A DNA stretch of 64,000 nt, from the NCBI GenBank assembly GCA_934621605.1, contig CAKTUZ010000001.1:62001-126000 (forward strand), in the 5' to 3' direction. Under the pieces are notes generated by a model. That model saw only the letters and a program-made list of their open reading frames with translations, made no database searches and was not told where the DNA came from. The DNA comes from an uncultured bacterium. GTDB taxonomy: Bacteria; Vulcanimicrobiota; Xenobia; Xenobiales; Xenobiaceae. This document shows positions 1 through 8,961 of the stretch, in pieces; the stretch's first letter is position 1; each line of letters opens with the position of its first letter. The position numbers were made by a program, and so were the translations under genes.

Positions 1-192
1 TGCCAATGTATTCAAAAAATAATACCATCGTCGCTTTCCCAATTGACGCAGTCGGGCGCTATAAACGACAAACAATAATGTACGCAACACCCACCTAATT
101 TCAAACGCTTTCCTGTTTAACAGGCCGAGGCCTTCTCCCTGCCTAATCGGCTGCGATAGGTTTTTGAAAAAGTGAACAGTCAAATTGCTATA
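1..192. other. Window edge, no gene seen
   Basis: No open reading frame with family resemblance or ribosome-binding site is visible here. It is simply the downstream flank of the dnaJ terminator. Confidence 0.4.
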
Positions 193-233
193 GCAAAAAA
201 AAAGCCGACGCAACCCAACGGTCGCGCCGACTT
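193..233 (-). terminator. Rho-independent terminator of grpE-dnaJ
   Basis: Read on the minus strand, a 12-bp stem with a few G-U pairs (arms at about 220-231 and 204-215) is followed by a run of nine T residues. It lies just after the dnaJ stop and would end the grpE-dnaJ transcript. Confidence 0.8.
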
Positions 234-257
234 CTTCATGAAAAAAGTATTATCGCC

Positions 258-1316
258 TTATTTGACAGGGCAAAGCAAATCTAATCCTTTAAGTTGCTCC
301 TGAGTGAGCTTTTCCGGCAATTTAACCATCAGGCGAGCTAGGATATTACCAGCCTCACCCCTGGGGTTAGGTAATCCCAAACCACCCATACGAAGCGTCT
401 TGCCATTAGGAGTATTAGGAGCTATTTTTATGGAGATTGCTTTGCCGTTAGGTAACTTCAAATCGGCACTTCCTCCCAAGAAAGCATCTCTGAGCGAAAC
501 CCAAAGATCGCAACGCAAATCGCGTCCTTCTACCTTATATGTGGAATCGGGAGCGATATTTATCTTAAACATAATATCGCCACAAATACCACCGCTGTTT
601 TCGCCACGCACCCTTACTTTGGATCCGTTGGTAACGCCAGCAGGTACCTTTACATCTAAAGTATGTGTAGCGTTAACTTTACCAGTACCTCCGCACATGG
701 TGCAAGGCATACCGTTAAACACTCCACTTCCCGAACATGAAGCGCAAGGAGCGGGCTTGGTAATAGTTACAGATTTGGTTGTACCGTTGTAAGCTTCGGC
801 TAAGCTAACAGTAAGCTCAGTTTCCAAAGGCTTACCAGAGGCAGAAGTGCGACGAGCCCCACCTCCAAAACTACCAAACCCGGCACTGCTGCGGCGAGCC
901 CCTCCGGAATTACCCATATTGTTAAAAAGCATATCAAAGAACGGAGAATAACCTGAACCTCCAAAAGAGGAACTGAAATGAGCCCCTCCTCCCTGACTAC
1001 CTTGAGAAAACTGAGAGAATATATCCGAAAAGTCAAAACCACCCTGTTGATAACCACCTGCTCCATAAGGAGGCGTCTTCCCGTCTTTTACATATTTCCA
1101 CTGAGCGCCAAATTGATCATATTTTGAACGCTTATCTGGATCGCCCAATACTTCATAAGCTTCATTGACGTCACGATACTTAAGCTCAGCTTCTTTATCA
1201 CCGTGGTTAAGATCGGGATGGTACTTCTTCGTAAGCTTACGGTAAGCCGATTTTATATCTTTTTGACTAGCAGAACGATCTACACCTAAAATCTTGTAAT
1301 AATCTTTATAATCCAT
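258..1316 (-). CDS. dnaJ: DnaJ-type co-chaperone with half zinc finger
   Basis: Hsp40 co-chaperone that stimulates the ATPase of DnaK and delivers unfolded clients. The J domain occupies residues 1-70 with the HPD motif at 33-35. A Gly/Phe-rich linker covers about 84-155, followed by the two beta-barrel substrate-binding domains. Classical DnaJ has four CxxCxG motifs binding two zinc ions. Here only two are present (Cys191/194 and Cys205/208), so at most one zinc can bind. At 352 residues it is shorter than E. coli DnaJ (376). The start ATG at 1316 has AAGGGG eight bases upstream. It follows grpE by 61 bases and probably shares its transcript. No dnaK or hrcA lies in the window. It could be seen as an intermediate between DnaJ and the zinc-free CbpA type. 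Confidence 0.93.
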   Translation of the reverse strand: MDYKDYYKILGVDRSASQKDIKSAYRKLTKKYHPDLNHGDKEAELKYRDVNEAYEVLGDPDKRSKYDQFGAQWKYVKDGKTPPYGAGGYQQGGFDFSDIFSQFSQGSQGGGAHFSSSFGGSGYSPFFDMLFNNMGNSGGARRSSAGFGSFGGGARRTSASGKPLETELTVSLAEAYNGTTKSVTITKPAPCASCSGSGVFNGMPCTMCGGTGKVNATHTLDVKVPAGVTNGSKVRVRGENSGGICGDIMFKINIAPDSTYKVEGRDLRCDLWVSLRDAFLGGSADLKLPNGKAISIKIAPNTPNGKTLRMGGLGLPNPRGEAGNILARLMVKLPEKLTQEQLKGLDLLCPVK

Positions 1317-1377
1317 AGCTTCAACCCCTTAATCTAAGGCTGCAAAAAAGCTGTATCCACTACAAAAAAAACAATTT

Positions 1378-1974
1378 CTACTTGGTATTGCGAGCTACAC
1401 AAACCATACTGGGACGCAGAACCTTGTCGCCAATTTTGTAACCTTTTTTAAATTCGTTAGATACTGTTTCATCGGGAAGTTCATTAGATTCTTCCATCAT
1501 AACGGCCTCGTGACAAGCCGGATCGAAAACTTTGCCCTTGGCCTCAATAGGGACAACCTCATACCCCTCCATTATCTTGAAAGCGTCTTTAAGAACCAGC
1601 TCTACACCTTGACAGAGAGACTCAACCGTCCCCCCCCTATGAGAAGCCTCAATAGCCATCTCCAAATGATCGACAATGGGCAAAAGTTTTCGGAAAATAT
1701 CCTCTTTGGCGCTGTCAATTCTGCGCTCAAAGTTGGCATCCATACGCTTGCGATAATTTTCGGTATCGGCGGTAACACGTTTAAGCTGATCCTGCAAGCG
1801 TTTTATCTCTTGATCTTTAGCTTCCAAAAGATCCTGAGCGCTCTGTTCTTGATCCGATTCTTCACTTTCGGACTGAGCAACTTTTTCTTCAGCCTTAACG
1901 GAAACCTCTTCTGCCTCTGTCTTAACACTCTGCTCGGCAGCATCGTGATTGTGTTTATGTTCTTTAGAAGACAT
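1378..1974 (-). CDS. grpE: Nucleotide exchange factor GrpE
   Basis: GrpE releases ADP from DnaK and works as a dimer in the cytoplasm. The N-terminal third is acidic and low in complexity, then a long coiled coil (about residues 45-110, with the typical pattern around NYRKRM) precedes the C-terminal beta domain ending near GYKIGDKVLRPSMV, a hallmark of the family. I chose the ATG at 1974 because GGGAGAG lies seven bases upstream; an in-frame upstream start at 1992 has no such site. Length about 198 residues, normal for the family. The gene is first in a minus-strand pair with dnaJ. No CIRCE operator was found upstream. Confidence 0.95.
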   Translation of the reverse strand: MSSKEHKHNHDAAEQSVKTEAEEVSVKAEEKVAQSESEESDQEQSAQDLLEAKDQEIKRLQDQLKRVTADTENYRKRMDANFERRIDSAKEDIFRKLLPIVDHLEMAIEASHRGGTVESLCQGVELVLKDAFKIMEGYEVVPIEAKGKVFDPACHEAVMMEESNELPDETVSNEFKKGYKIGDKVLRPSMVCVARNTK

Positions 1975-2137
1975 GATACAGCTCTCCCACATTTATAATC
2001 TTGTTAAAATCTCAATCCCCCGCCTACCAATTTACCCTTTTAAAATGTTTAGTTCAAGTGAAAAGAAGTAACAGATCTTTAATTCTAACGCAAATCATAT
2101 GATGAAGAAATACTGTTCAAAGATCTGCCCAAACAAA

Positions 2138-2184
2138 GAAAAAAAGAAGCCATCGCAAAACTATGACGGCTTCTTTTGTTAAAA
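2138..2184. terminator. Terminator after the 2.2-3.25 kb gene
   Basis: On the minus strand GAAGCCGTC pairs with GATGGCTTC across a 10-base loop and is followed by seven T residues. The A-rich flank on the other side makes it potentially bidirectional. Confidence 0.75.
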
Positions 2185-2198
2185 ATTAAACTCAGAAA

Positions 2199-3251
2199 TC
2201 AGAACTTTAACGTAGCTCTCTCGGTAAGAATATCTTCTAATACTAAAGTTACTTTATCGTCAGCTAAACAGCGACCAGAAGCATCATACTTGGAAAAATA
2301 TACATTGCCCTCAGTCTCTTGCCCTGGAGTTAAAGTTCTATCCAAAATTTGATCATAACGCTCAGCTTTTAATCTGTTACCTTGTCCATCCAATAAATAA
2401 ACATGCCAATGGAAAGGCTCTACCTGAACATTAGCCTTGCCTGTATTCTTCATTTTTATGTGAAAAACCAAAAATTTATCGGCACCGCGCTGAGAGTAGA
2501 GACCATTGCGCATAGAAAGGCGCTGCTCCATACTGGTGCGTCCTTCCTTAAAGGCGACCATGTCAGAATAAGCATCTAAAAGATTTTCGCTCCACCAGGT
2601 AACTTCAACATCAAGACTGCAATATTTGCTCTGATTTTTCATAGTAGCGTTGTAAGCTACTTCGCCGGGAACAGTCATAGCGGCATTTTGCCAAATAATG
2701 CCTCCGCCGTGAGAAGTTGTAAAGCCACTAAACAGGTTATAAGCCATCATAGGGTTGATTGAAGTTCTTCTTTGCTTACTCATACCGCCAGAAAAATTAG
2801 CTTTCTTAGTGGAAGAGGACAAAGCTTTTTTATAACGCCCTTCCGTACTTTCAGCTGTTTCTTCTTTAACTCGGCGAGTATTTTTTGAACGAGGATCCAA
2901 CTGGTTCTTAGGAATATTACTCTCTATGTTTTTGGCTGTTTCTTTTTTCTCTTTGGGAGCGGCAGCAAAAGGTTTGGTAGTAATTTTATCGCCTACCGCC
3001 ACCCCGCTACCGGAAACAACCCTAACCATAGTCGTATAATTATCGACCAAAACAGCCTCCACTTCAGCTTTAGGAGCGCCATTACGATATATATACCAAC
3101 GAGTACCAGGGGTTACGTTATCGGCAATACCGCGATTGACGGTTATTTCACCGTTTTGAGCCACGTTAACTACCATGCCCTCTAAATCGGCAAACACAGG
3201 GAGGGCCAAGGTAAAAAACAACAAAATTATAAAACCTATAAAACGGTTCAT
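2199..3251 (-). CDS. Secreted protein of unknown function
   Basis: I do not recognise the family. The start at 3251 is supported by AGGGAGA eight bases upstream and gives a clear Sec signal peptide (Met-Asn-Arg then a hydrophobic core ending PVFA, residues 1-20). Residues 21-85 look like a small beta domain of the kind found in FlgT C-termini and similar secreted proteins (GMVVNVAQNGEITVNRG, then VGDKITTK). A Lys/Ser-rich linker follows (about 90-150). The last 200 residues are probably beta-sandwich, with features seen in DUF4352-type extracellular domains (conserved hydrophobic strands, PFHWHVYLLDGQGN, then TPGQETEGNVYF). An exported or periplasmic structural or binding role is inference only. 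It is divergent from the next plus-strand gene. Confidence 0.7.
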   Translation of the reverse strand: MNRFIGFIILLFFTLALPVFADLEGMVVNVAQNGEITVNRGIADNVTPGTRWYIYRNGAPKAEVEAVLVDNYTTMVRVVSGSGVAVGDKITTKPFAAAPKEKKETAKNIESNIPKNQLDPRSKNTRRVKEETAESTEGRYKKALSSSTKKANFSGGMSKQRRTSINPMMAYNLFSGFTTSHGGGIIWQNAAMTVPGEVAYNATMKNQSKYCSLDVEVTWWSENLLDAYSDMVAFKEGRTSMEQRLSMRNGLYSQRGADKFLVFHIKMKNTGKANVQVEPFHWHVYLLDGQGNRLKAERYDQILDRTLTPGQETEGNVYFSKYDASGRCLADDKVTLVLEDILTERATLKF

Positions 3252-3483
3252 AAATTTTTCTCCCTCGCAGGAACAGCAAAAGGGCAAACCGTTCGCTCCC
3301 TGCTCAAAGTTTGTGTTTCTAAACATATTGAAAAATAATAGAAAGCACCTCTCTGCGATTGTACAATAAGAAAAGGAATGTTTCAAACCAACGCCCAATA
3401 TGTGTCTGGTAATAAGCAGTCGCAGTCGAATTGTGCGCAGTCACACTGAATCTAAGCTGCAAACGGAGTCTTTTTCAATAAAT

Positions 3484-4095
3484 ATGAGTAATCAAGAATC
3501 AATAGGAGAAGTGACGAATATAATGTCCGATACCGAGACGGTCGGGCTAAACAATGCAGCAGCTCCGATAGCCAGAGTGCGCAAAAGTAGCCGTCACCTT
3601 CAAGACAGTAAAGCAGACGCTAAGCTAATAATGATCGTTTTAGCCTGTCTGTTTGTTGCTTTTATGGTTTTCGTTCGCTATTCCATCGTTTCGCGTGCCG
3701 GCGCCGTGGGTAACGAAGCCAACCAATCTTCAGACGGTCTCTACTATACCATGAAAATATCTGACCGTGAAAAAGACGGCATATATTTAACAATGTCTAT
3801 CACCAATACTACAGGTTTACCCAAAACTTTAGATTTTTCTAAAGATTCTAAAGTAGACTTTGTGGTACAGCAGCAAGTTAACGTCTTTTTCGACAAAGTG
3901 CCTATTGAAATTTGGCGCTACTCTAAGGCTAACAAGAACTTCAGCAATCAAAAAGTGCTTACAATCTTGCCCAATGAGGAACGCGTCTTTTCGGTAAAAT
4001 GGGATCAGACGGATAATAGCGGTGAAAGAGTTAACGGAGGCCGTTATATAGTAACTGGTGAGATCGTTACCGGTGAAAAAAATTCCGAAACTTAA
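3484..4095 (+). CDS. Membrane-anchored BsuPI-like domain protein
   Basis: A single transmembrane segment (about residues 46-65, rich in Val/Leu/Phe) follows an N-terminal cytoplasmic stretch of about 45 residues. The outer part (about 85-200) matches the BsuPI (intracellular proteinase inhibitor) fold in pattern: an Asn-Thr-containing strand, a DFVV strand, EIWRYSK, then an LPNEERVFSVKWDQ strand and GGRYIVTGEI at the end. In other bacteria this fold is often a stand-alone secreted domain of unclear role. The ATG at 3484 was chosen because the longer reading frame has no ribosome site; an ATG at 3523 behind GGAG is an alternative. A strong terminator follows. Confidence 0.65.
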   Translation: MSNQESIGEVTNIMSDTETVGLNNAAAPIARVRKSSRHLQDSKADAKLIMIVLACLFVAFMVFVRYSIVSRAGAVGNEANQSSDGLYYTMKISDREKDGIYLTMSITNTTGLPKTLDFSKDSKVDFVVQQQVNVFFDKVPIEIWRYSKANKNFSNQKVLTILPNEERVFSVKWDQTDNSGERVNGGRYIVTGEIVTGEKNSET

Positions 4096-4131
4096 GAAAT
4101 GCCAATTGCCGAAAAAACACCGACAATAGTT

Positions 4132-4169
4132 TATACGCTTGAGATTTTATAATCTCGAGCGTATTTTTT
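4132..4169 (+). terminator. Terminator after the BsuPI-like gene
   Basis: ATACGCT and GAGATT pair with AATCTC and AGCGTAT, giving a nearly perfect 13-bp stem, followed by six T residues. It separates the gene from the RNase P RNA. Confidence 0.85.
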
Positions 4170-4267
4170 CTTATCAATGCGGTATAAAGCTAGGTTCTGT
4201 TCCAACGGCAGGAAGTACACCAAAAAGAAGGAACTCAAAGGCAAAGTTTGTAGAATTGGAGTTTGAC

Positions 4268-4640
4268 GTGAGACGGGCAGCCGCGGGAGTTTTTATGGAA
4301 CTCCTGAGGAAAGTCCGGGCTCCCTAGGGCAGGGTGCTGGATAACGTCCAGTAGGGGTAACCTTCAGGAAAGTGCCACAGAAATGTTAGACCGCCTGGTT
4401 TTCAACAGAAAGCTTAGGTAAGGGTGCAACGGCGGGGTAAGAGCCCACCGGCAGTGCGGAGACGTGCTGGCCAGGCAAACCCCACTTGGAGCAAGATCAG
4501 CAGAAGGAGCGTTTTTAACGCCCGGCGGCCCGTCGGATCCCTTCTCAAAAGATCGCTAGAGGAACATGGCAACATGTTTCACAGATAAATGGCTGCCATT
4601 TGCTTTATTAGCAGATACAGAACCCGGCTTATAGTCTCAC
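4268..4640 (+). ncRNA. rnpB: RNase P RNA (bacterial type A)
   Basis: The catalytic RNA of RNase P, which trims the 5' leader of tRNA precursors together with RnpA (encoded at 21.8-22.2 kb). The diagnostic core is present: GAGGAAAGTCCGGGCTCC near 4308, ACAGAAA near 4377, and ACAGAACCCGGCTTA near 4617. The outermost helix P1 is formed by GTGAGAC at 4268-4274 and GTCTCAC at 4634-4640, which fixes both ends. About 373 nt is normal for ancestral type A RNA. A short T run (GTTTTTC) follows directly. Boundaries could be off by a few bases. Confidence 0.96.
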
Positions 4641-4773
4641 GTTTTTCTCCCCATATTCCTAATATATGTAACATAGCGCTGCGCCATTGAAACGATAAAC
4701 TCTGGTTAGGCGGGTTTTCATTCTGTGCGGATGGTCGCAGACCTCAATCCATTTTAAGGAGACGACTCTTGTA

Positions 4774-6330
4774 ATGCGAGTAACGGAAAAATTGCTTTTA
4801 GGTATCGCCTGTTCGGCGCTGTGCTTAACTATGGCCGGTTGTTCTGATGACGACAACTGGTCTCCTACCGATAATTTAACCAAAAGCTATTCACTCGGTA
4901 CAATAACTACAGCTGACAGCGCCACTTTACTGGTTAGTAACGGCCAAAGCGAAAAGGGCTTTACTAATGACATTTACATAACCAGTTCCGCTCTTCCGGC
5001 CAAAACTTCATCCACGACGGAAGCGGAAGCTAAGCTTGAAGCTGAAGAAAGTGCCGATCCTCACGGTTTAACTCACAAGCTTATCGAACAAACCAGCGAA
5101 CTTTTAAAAGCCAAAGCTACCGATGTTAAAGTTTTGGGAAAAGAGTCTTTCACTCCCAACACCATCTATACTGATACCGCCAAAGACGGTGATATTAAAG
5201 TCAATGTCGACTTCAATTTCAGCGGCACTAATACCGAAGCGACCTTCCGCAAAATACTTGACAATAGCGAAACTAAGTCAGTTTTAGTTTTCGCTGAGGT
5301 CGATCCTGAAACCGACGAGGCTTGCATTGACGAAACCAAAGCTTTGGAAATAGACGAGATGTTCGGTAAAGCCAACCCTTATGACGATGAAGGTAAAGCT
5401 ATCGGCGACCGAGTTCGTAGTATCTTTGGTACAGAGTGGAATAAAGACGGCGGTCGTGATGGTGAAACCAAAGTTGTCATCATGATGTGCAGCAGCATGA
5501 AGAAGACTCTCTATGGTTACTTCAATCCCAGCGATGCTTTCTCTAAAAAAGACTCTGTGCACAGCAACGAAGGCGAAATTCTTTACCTGAACAGTAATTG
5601 CAGCGACGACGACTTGTACTCCACTATTGCTCACGAATTCCAGCATATGTGCGACTTCAACCAGAAAGCCTGCTTAGACGGCGAATTCTCCGGCGAATAC
5701 GAAGATACAACCATTAATGAAGGTAAGTCCACTCTGTCTGAAGACTTATGCGGTTTCAGAATGAGAACCCAGGACGAAGATACTATAGCTCCCAGCAACT
5801 CTTACCTTTTCAGCACAGCCAGCACTTATCTCGCTAATCCCGGAAAAGTGAGCTTACTGTCCTTTAATAACACATTGGGAGAATACGGCCAAGCTTATCT
5901 CTTAATGAGATATATTACCGACCGTTACGGCGAAGATAAGCTTCATGAAATGGCTGTTTCTCCGAGAGTCAGTTTTGACAATATAGAAGCTGTTACCGGT
6001 ACTGCTTTTGGCCAGCTTTATTACGATTTCGGTGTTACCAATATGCTGAGCAACAAAGACAATGCTTCTCCTATATATAACTATAAGAGCATTGACTTAA
6101 GTAAGAAATATTTGCACGGTGTCGATGCAGCCGATCCTTTAGGCAGAGCCGTTCCTGTTGCAGTTACGGATAAGAGTAATCAATATAAAATAAAATCTAT
6201 GTCCAATAATTACTATATTATCAATTATTCTGCACCTGAAGAGGATGTCCGAGTAGGTTTAGTAGCTCCCACTACTAGTAAATCTTGCTTAGCCTTCTTT
6301 AGGAACGGACTGCTCGATAAATTGTTCTAA
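4774..6330 (+). CDS. Lipoprotein zinc metallopeptidase, M30-like
   Basis: The N-terminus is a lipoprotein signal peptide with a Met-Ala-Gly-Cys lipobox at about residue 22, so the protein should be anchored in a membrane from outside. After an Asp/Glu/Thr-rich region, the catalytic part shows HEFQH at about 287-291 followed some 25 residues later by NEGKS. This HExxH plus downstream Glu arrangement is the gluzincin zinc site and resembles hyicolysin-type M30 peptidases. GYFNPSDAF and the region ending in GQAYLLMRYITDRYG fit the same family. The start ATG at 4774 has AAGGAG about 12 bases upstream. It is a single-gene unit with its own terminator. The substrate is unknown. Confidence 0.8.
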   Translation: MRVTEKLLLGIACSALCLTMAGCSDDDNWSPTDNLTKSYSLGTITTADSATLLVSNGQSEKGFTNDIYITSSALPAKTSSTTEAEAKLEAEESADPHGLTHKLIEQTSELLKAKATDVKVLGKESFTPNTIYTDTAKDGDIKVNVDFNFSGTNTEATFRKILDNSETKSVLVFAEVDPETDEACIDETKALEIDEMFGKANPYDDEGKAIGDRVRSIFGTEWNKDGGRDGETKVVIMMCSSMKKTLYGYFNPSDAFSKKDSVHSNEGEILYLNSNCSDDDLYSTIAHEFQHMCDFNQKACLDGEFSGEYEDTTINEGKSTLSEDLCGFRMRTQDEDTIAPSNSYLFSTASTYLANPGKVSLLSFNNTLGEYGQAYLLMRYITDRYGEDKLHEMAVSPRVSFDNIEAVTGTAFGQLYYDFGVTNMLSNKDNASPIYNYKSIDLSKKYLHGVDAADPLGRAVPVAVTDKSNQYKIKSMSNNYYIINYSAPEEDVRVGLVAPTTSKSCLAFFRNGLLDKLF

Positions 6331-6348
6331 GTTAGATTTCACTTGAGT

Positions 6349-6396
6349 AATAAAAATAGCTCGCTTCCTTTGAAGGAGGTGAGCTATTTTTATTAT
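6349..6396. terminator. Bidirectional terminator
   Basis: AATAAAAATAGCTC and its exact reverse complement flank a 20-base loop, so T runs lie on both sides. It ends the peptidase gene and may stop transcripts arriving from the minus-strand gene at 6491. Confidence 0.85.
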
Positions 6397-6406
6397 TAAC
6401 TTTAAA

Positions 6407-6648
6407 TGTCAGTCATATTTGACACTTCATTGACAATTATGTCGATATTACTGACATTTGTCATATATAAACGTGTCAGTAAAAAAAAAATTAAACTTGC
6501 GGAGCAGCGGGCAAATCGGCTGCAGTCTGACCTGAAGTCAAAAAATACTGTATATCTGCAGTTAAATAATCGGCTATGTCAGGGCCACCAACTCTCATAG
6601 AGACAACCAAATTGTCACTGACAAAGACAACACAATTTTGACTGTCAG
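6407..6648. repeat. TGTCAG motif island 1
   Basis: Six copies of TGTCAG or its complement CTGACA fall in about 240 bases (starts near 6407, 6451, 6474, 6577, 6618 and 6643), where about 0.1 would be expected by chance. The cluster spans the spacer and the 3' end of the minus-strand membrane protein gene. See the larger island at 15.8-19.3 kb. Confidence 0.7.
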
Positions 6649-7663
6649 TCTTACGCGTCAATATTTCCTCCAAATTATCCAAAATAAAACTTCTAGTATA
6701 ATAGGCTATTCCCCAAAGTTCTTTGCGAATATTGACTCTTTGCTCACTTATTTCTATAACACTCCTATAACCGAATTTAACCACGCAAATCAAAACAACT
6801 AGAGCAGCTGCTCCAATAAAAAACGACCAATCTCCGGTATTCATAGATTCGCTAAAGAATGAAACATAGTGATTTTTAACTTTCCAAAACGGAGTAATTC
6901 CCACAGCAATTATCGCAAAAATCAATCCTATAAGCTCGGTGGGTGCACCAGAAGCCATCAACCCCCAGCTATAACGCCTTCCTAAACCGTAATTGACATC
7001 TTCCACTTTTACGGGACAATTTTCAGGACGCATAGGATGGGGAGCAGCTAAAACAGGATATTTTTTTACGCGCAAACAGTAAGGCAAATCGACGTCAGTG
7101 TAGGGTATAGTTACTGAGCGATTAGCGTCAAATATTATCAACAAATCGCAGCGCATCGATTTAACTAAAAATTCAGCCAAAGCTTTACTCTCTTGAAGAC
7201 TGCCAACTCTAAGATCCAATAAAAATTGACAACGTCCGTCTATCAAAGTTATTTCCCAGCTATCTAAAACTATTTTTCCGTTACTCTTTTCTGAGACACT
7301 GAGTCTTATTTTCGGACTTTCTCCGTAAGCATAAGTTATCTCCTGAGCCAGCAAGCCGTCTTTAATGGAGATATCACCTCCCTTACCATTATTAACAACT
7401 TTTACTTGCTTGTTAGTAAAGAAAATAGCAAACAAACCTATGGCAACTATAAGTAAAGACAAAATCAAACCAGGGAATAAGTTAGGTTTGCCGATCCGCA
7501 ATATCAAGGAACTGAATATATAATAAAGAGGGACCCCCCCCACTAGACCGGTAAAAATAAAGAAAGCTCCGATATTGTAGCCCGAAGTACTGTTTATAAT
7601 AAAAACATCAGCTTGTGAGCCGCCTGTCTTGACTATAGTCCTATAAGTTTTTTTCTCTGACAT
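6491..7663 (-). CDS. Polytopic membrane protein of unknown function
   Basis: I do not recognise the family. Residues 29-50 and 63-84 are two strongly hydrophobic segments, and two more lie at about 230-252 and 272-292, giving four predicted membrane helices in two hairpins. The stretch between the hairpins (about 90-225) and the C-terminal 90 residues are soluble and beta-rich in appearance. The arrangement, with two membrane hairpins each followed by a soluble part, suggests an internal duplication, but I cannot align the halves convincingly. The start ATG at 7663 is plausible, with no strong ribosome site. The 3' end lies in a TGTCAG cluster. It stands alone between two plus-strand genes. 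Confidence 0.65.
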   Translation of the reverse strand: MSEKKTYRTIVKTGGSQADVFIINSTSGYNIGAFFIFTGLVGGVPLYYIFSSLILRIGKPNLFPGLILSLLIVAIGLFAIFFTNKQVKVVNNGKGGDISIKDGLLAQEITYAYGESPKIRLSVSEKSNGKIVLDSWEITLIDGRCQFLLDLRVGSLQESKALAEFLVKSMRCDLLIIFDANRSVTIPYTDVDLPYCLRVKKYPVLAAPHPMRPENCPVKVEDVNYGLGRRYSWGLMASGAPTELIGLIFAIIAVGITPFWKVKNHYVSFFSESMNTGDWSFFIGAAALVVLICVVKFGYRSVIEISEQRVNIRKELWGIAYYTRSFILDNLEEILTRKTDSQNCVVFVSDNLVVSMRVGGPDIADYLTADIQYFLTSGQTAADLPAAPQV

Positions 7664-7884
7664 AACGCTGATAATGCTGCTCCTAATTGCGGAAATGTCT
7701 AAATATTGAAAATTATATGTTCTCTAGAACACAAAAAGTTAAGGAATAAGTAAGTTAAAACCTTCTCAACAAATCTAAAAAATTGAATACCGTTTAAATA
7801 GCAATTCAGTTTTCTACTGCTACTTATCAACACAGCTCCGGACTGCCAATAAAGGCAGGACAGAATTTGTACTTGGCAGAAAAG

Positions 7885-8928
7885 ATGGCCATTATGGCAT
7901 TATCTATTGGCATTACCGGTCTGTCTCAATCCGGTAAATCAACTTTATTCAAATCTCTCACTTGTCTATCTGAATCCGACGTTTCAGGGCGTAAACAACC
8001 TTTAGCCAGAGCAGCAGTACCTGACGAAAGATTGCAAAGGCTGTCCGATATTTTTAAACCGAAAAAAACTACTCCGGCTACAGTCGACTTTTTAGATATG
8101 CCTGGCGGCGGCAGTTCAGGATTAGGCTCCCAAGCGGTAGCAGAGATCCGCACTTCCACCCTATTGTTAGAGGTAGTTCGCTGCTTCAGTCATCCCTACT
8201 TGGAGGGCGTCGATCCTTTGTCCGACGTTGATTCTTTTGAAACAGAGCTCCTTTTGGCTGACCTAAAAGTGGTGGAAGGCAAGCTTGAACGAGCCAAAAA
8301 GCTCGATCCCAAAGAACGTGCTTTGCTGGAATCTTTGGCCAAGCCTTTAAATGATGGAGATATTGCCGCCGTACCCCAATTCGACGAGGAAGAGAAAAAA
8401 ATTCTTTCCGGCTTAGGCCTGCTTTGCATAAAACCGCGTATTGTAGTGGCCAATATCTCCGAAAATGATATAGAAGATGGCGGCCCACACTACAAAGCTC
8501 TTAAAGAGCTCTGCGATAAACGAGGTACTCCCTGTTTGGCTATTTCTGCCGAGATTGAAGCTCAGTTGGCAGATCTTTCTGAAGATGAGCGTGTTGAGTT
8601 TATGGCCGACTTGGGCATTAACGAAAGCGGTCTGAACAGATTGATCAGCGTTTGTTACAAAAAACTAGGCTTACAAACTTTCTTTACAGCCGGCGAAGAT
8701 GAATGTCGCGCTTGGACTACCAAAGTCGGTGCTAAAGCTCCCGAAGCTGCCGGAGAGATTCACAGCGATTTGCAACGAGGCTTTATCAGAGCTGAAGTAA
8801 TCGACTATCCGACTTTTATCGAGTGTGGTTCACTTAATATAGCCAAAGAAAAAGGCTTACTTCGCGTAGAAGGTAAAGATTATGTGGTTAAGGACGGAGA
8901 CATTCTAAACATTCGCTTTAACGTTTAA
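7885..8928 (+). CDS. ychF: YchF/OLA1-family GTPase or ATPase
   Basis: P-loop protein of the Obg/YchF group, linked to ribosomes and stress responses; family members prefer ATP. The G1 loop is GLSQSGKST near residue 11, and the TGS domain occupies the last 80 residues, ending GDILNIRFNV. The stretch DVDSFETELLLADLKVVE matches the conserved region after switch II. Two features are odd: switch II reads DMPGGGSSGLGSQ rather than the usual DIAGLVKGASKGEGLGN type, and the nucleotide-specificity region reads VANISEND. At about 347 residues it is slightly short. The exact start is uncertain; ATG codons at 7885 and 7894 are both possible and no clear ribosome site separates them. Confidence 0.85.
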   Translation: MAIMALSIGITGLSQSGKSTLFKSLTCLSESDVSGRKQPLARAAVPDERLQRLSDIFKPKKTTPATVDFLDMPGGGSSGLGSQAVAEIRTSTLLLEVVRCFSHPYLEGVDPLSDVDSFETELLLADLKVVEGKLERAKKLDPKERALLESLAKPLNDGDIAAVPQFDEEEKKILSGLGLLCIKPRIVVANISENDIEDGGPHYKALKELCDKRGTPCLAISAEIEAQLADLSEDERVEFMADLGINESGLNRLISVCYKKLGLQTFFTAGEDECRAWTTKVGAKAPEAAGEIHSDLQRGFIRAEVIDYPTFIECGSLNIAKEKGLLRVEGKDYVVKDGDILNIRFNV

Positions 8929-8961
8929 TTTTATATCCTGAACTTTAAGTTCCAAAGCTAC

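Noticed and set aside
4139..4327. 62-residue frame at 4.1-4.3 kb
   Set aside because: It runs through a terminator and into the conserved RNase P RNA.
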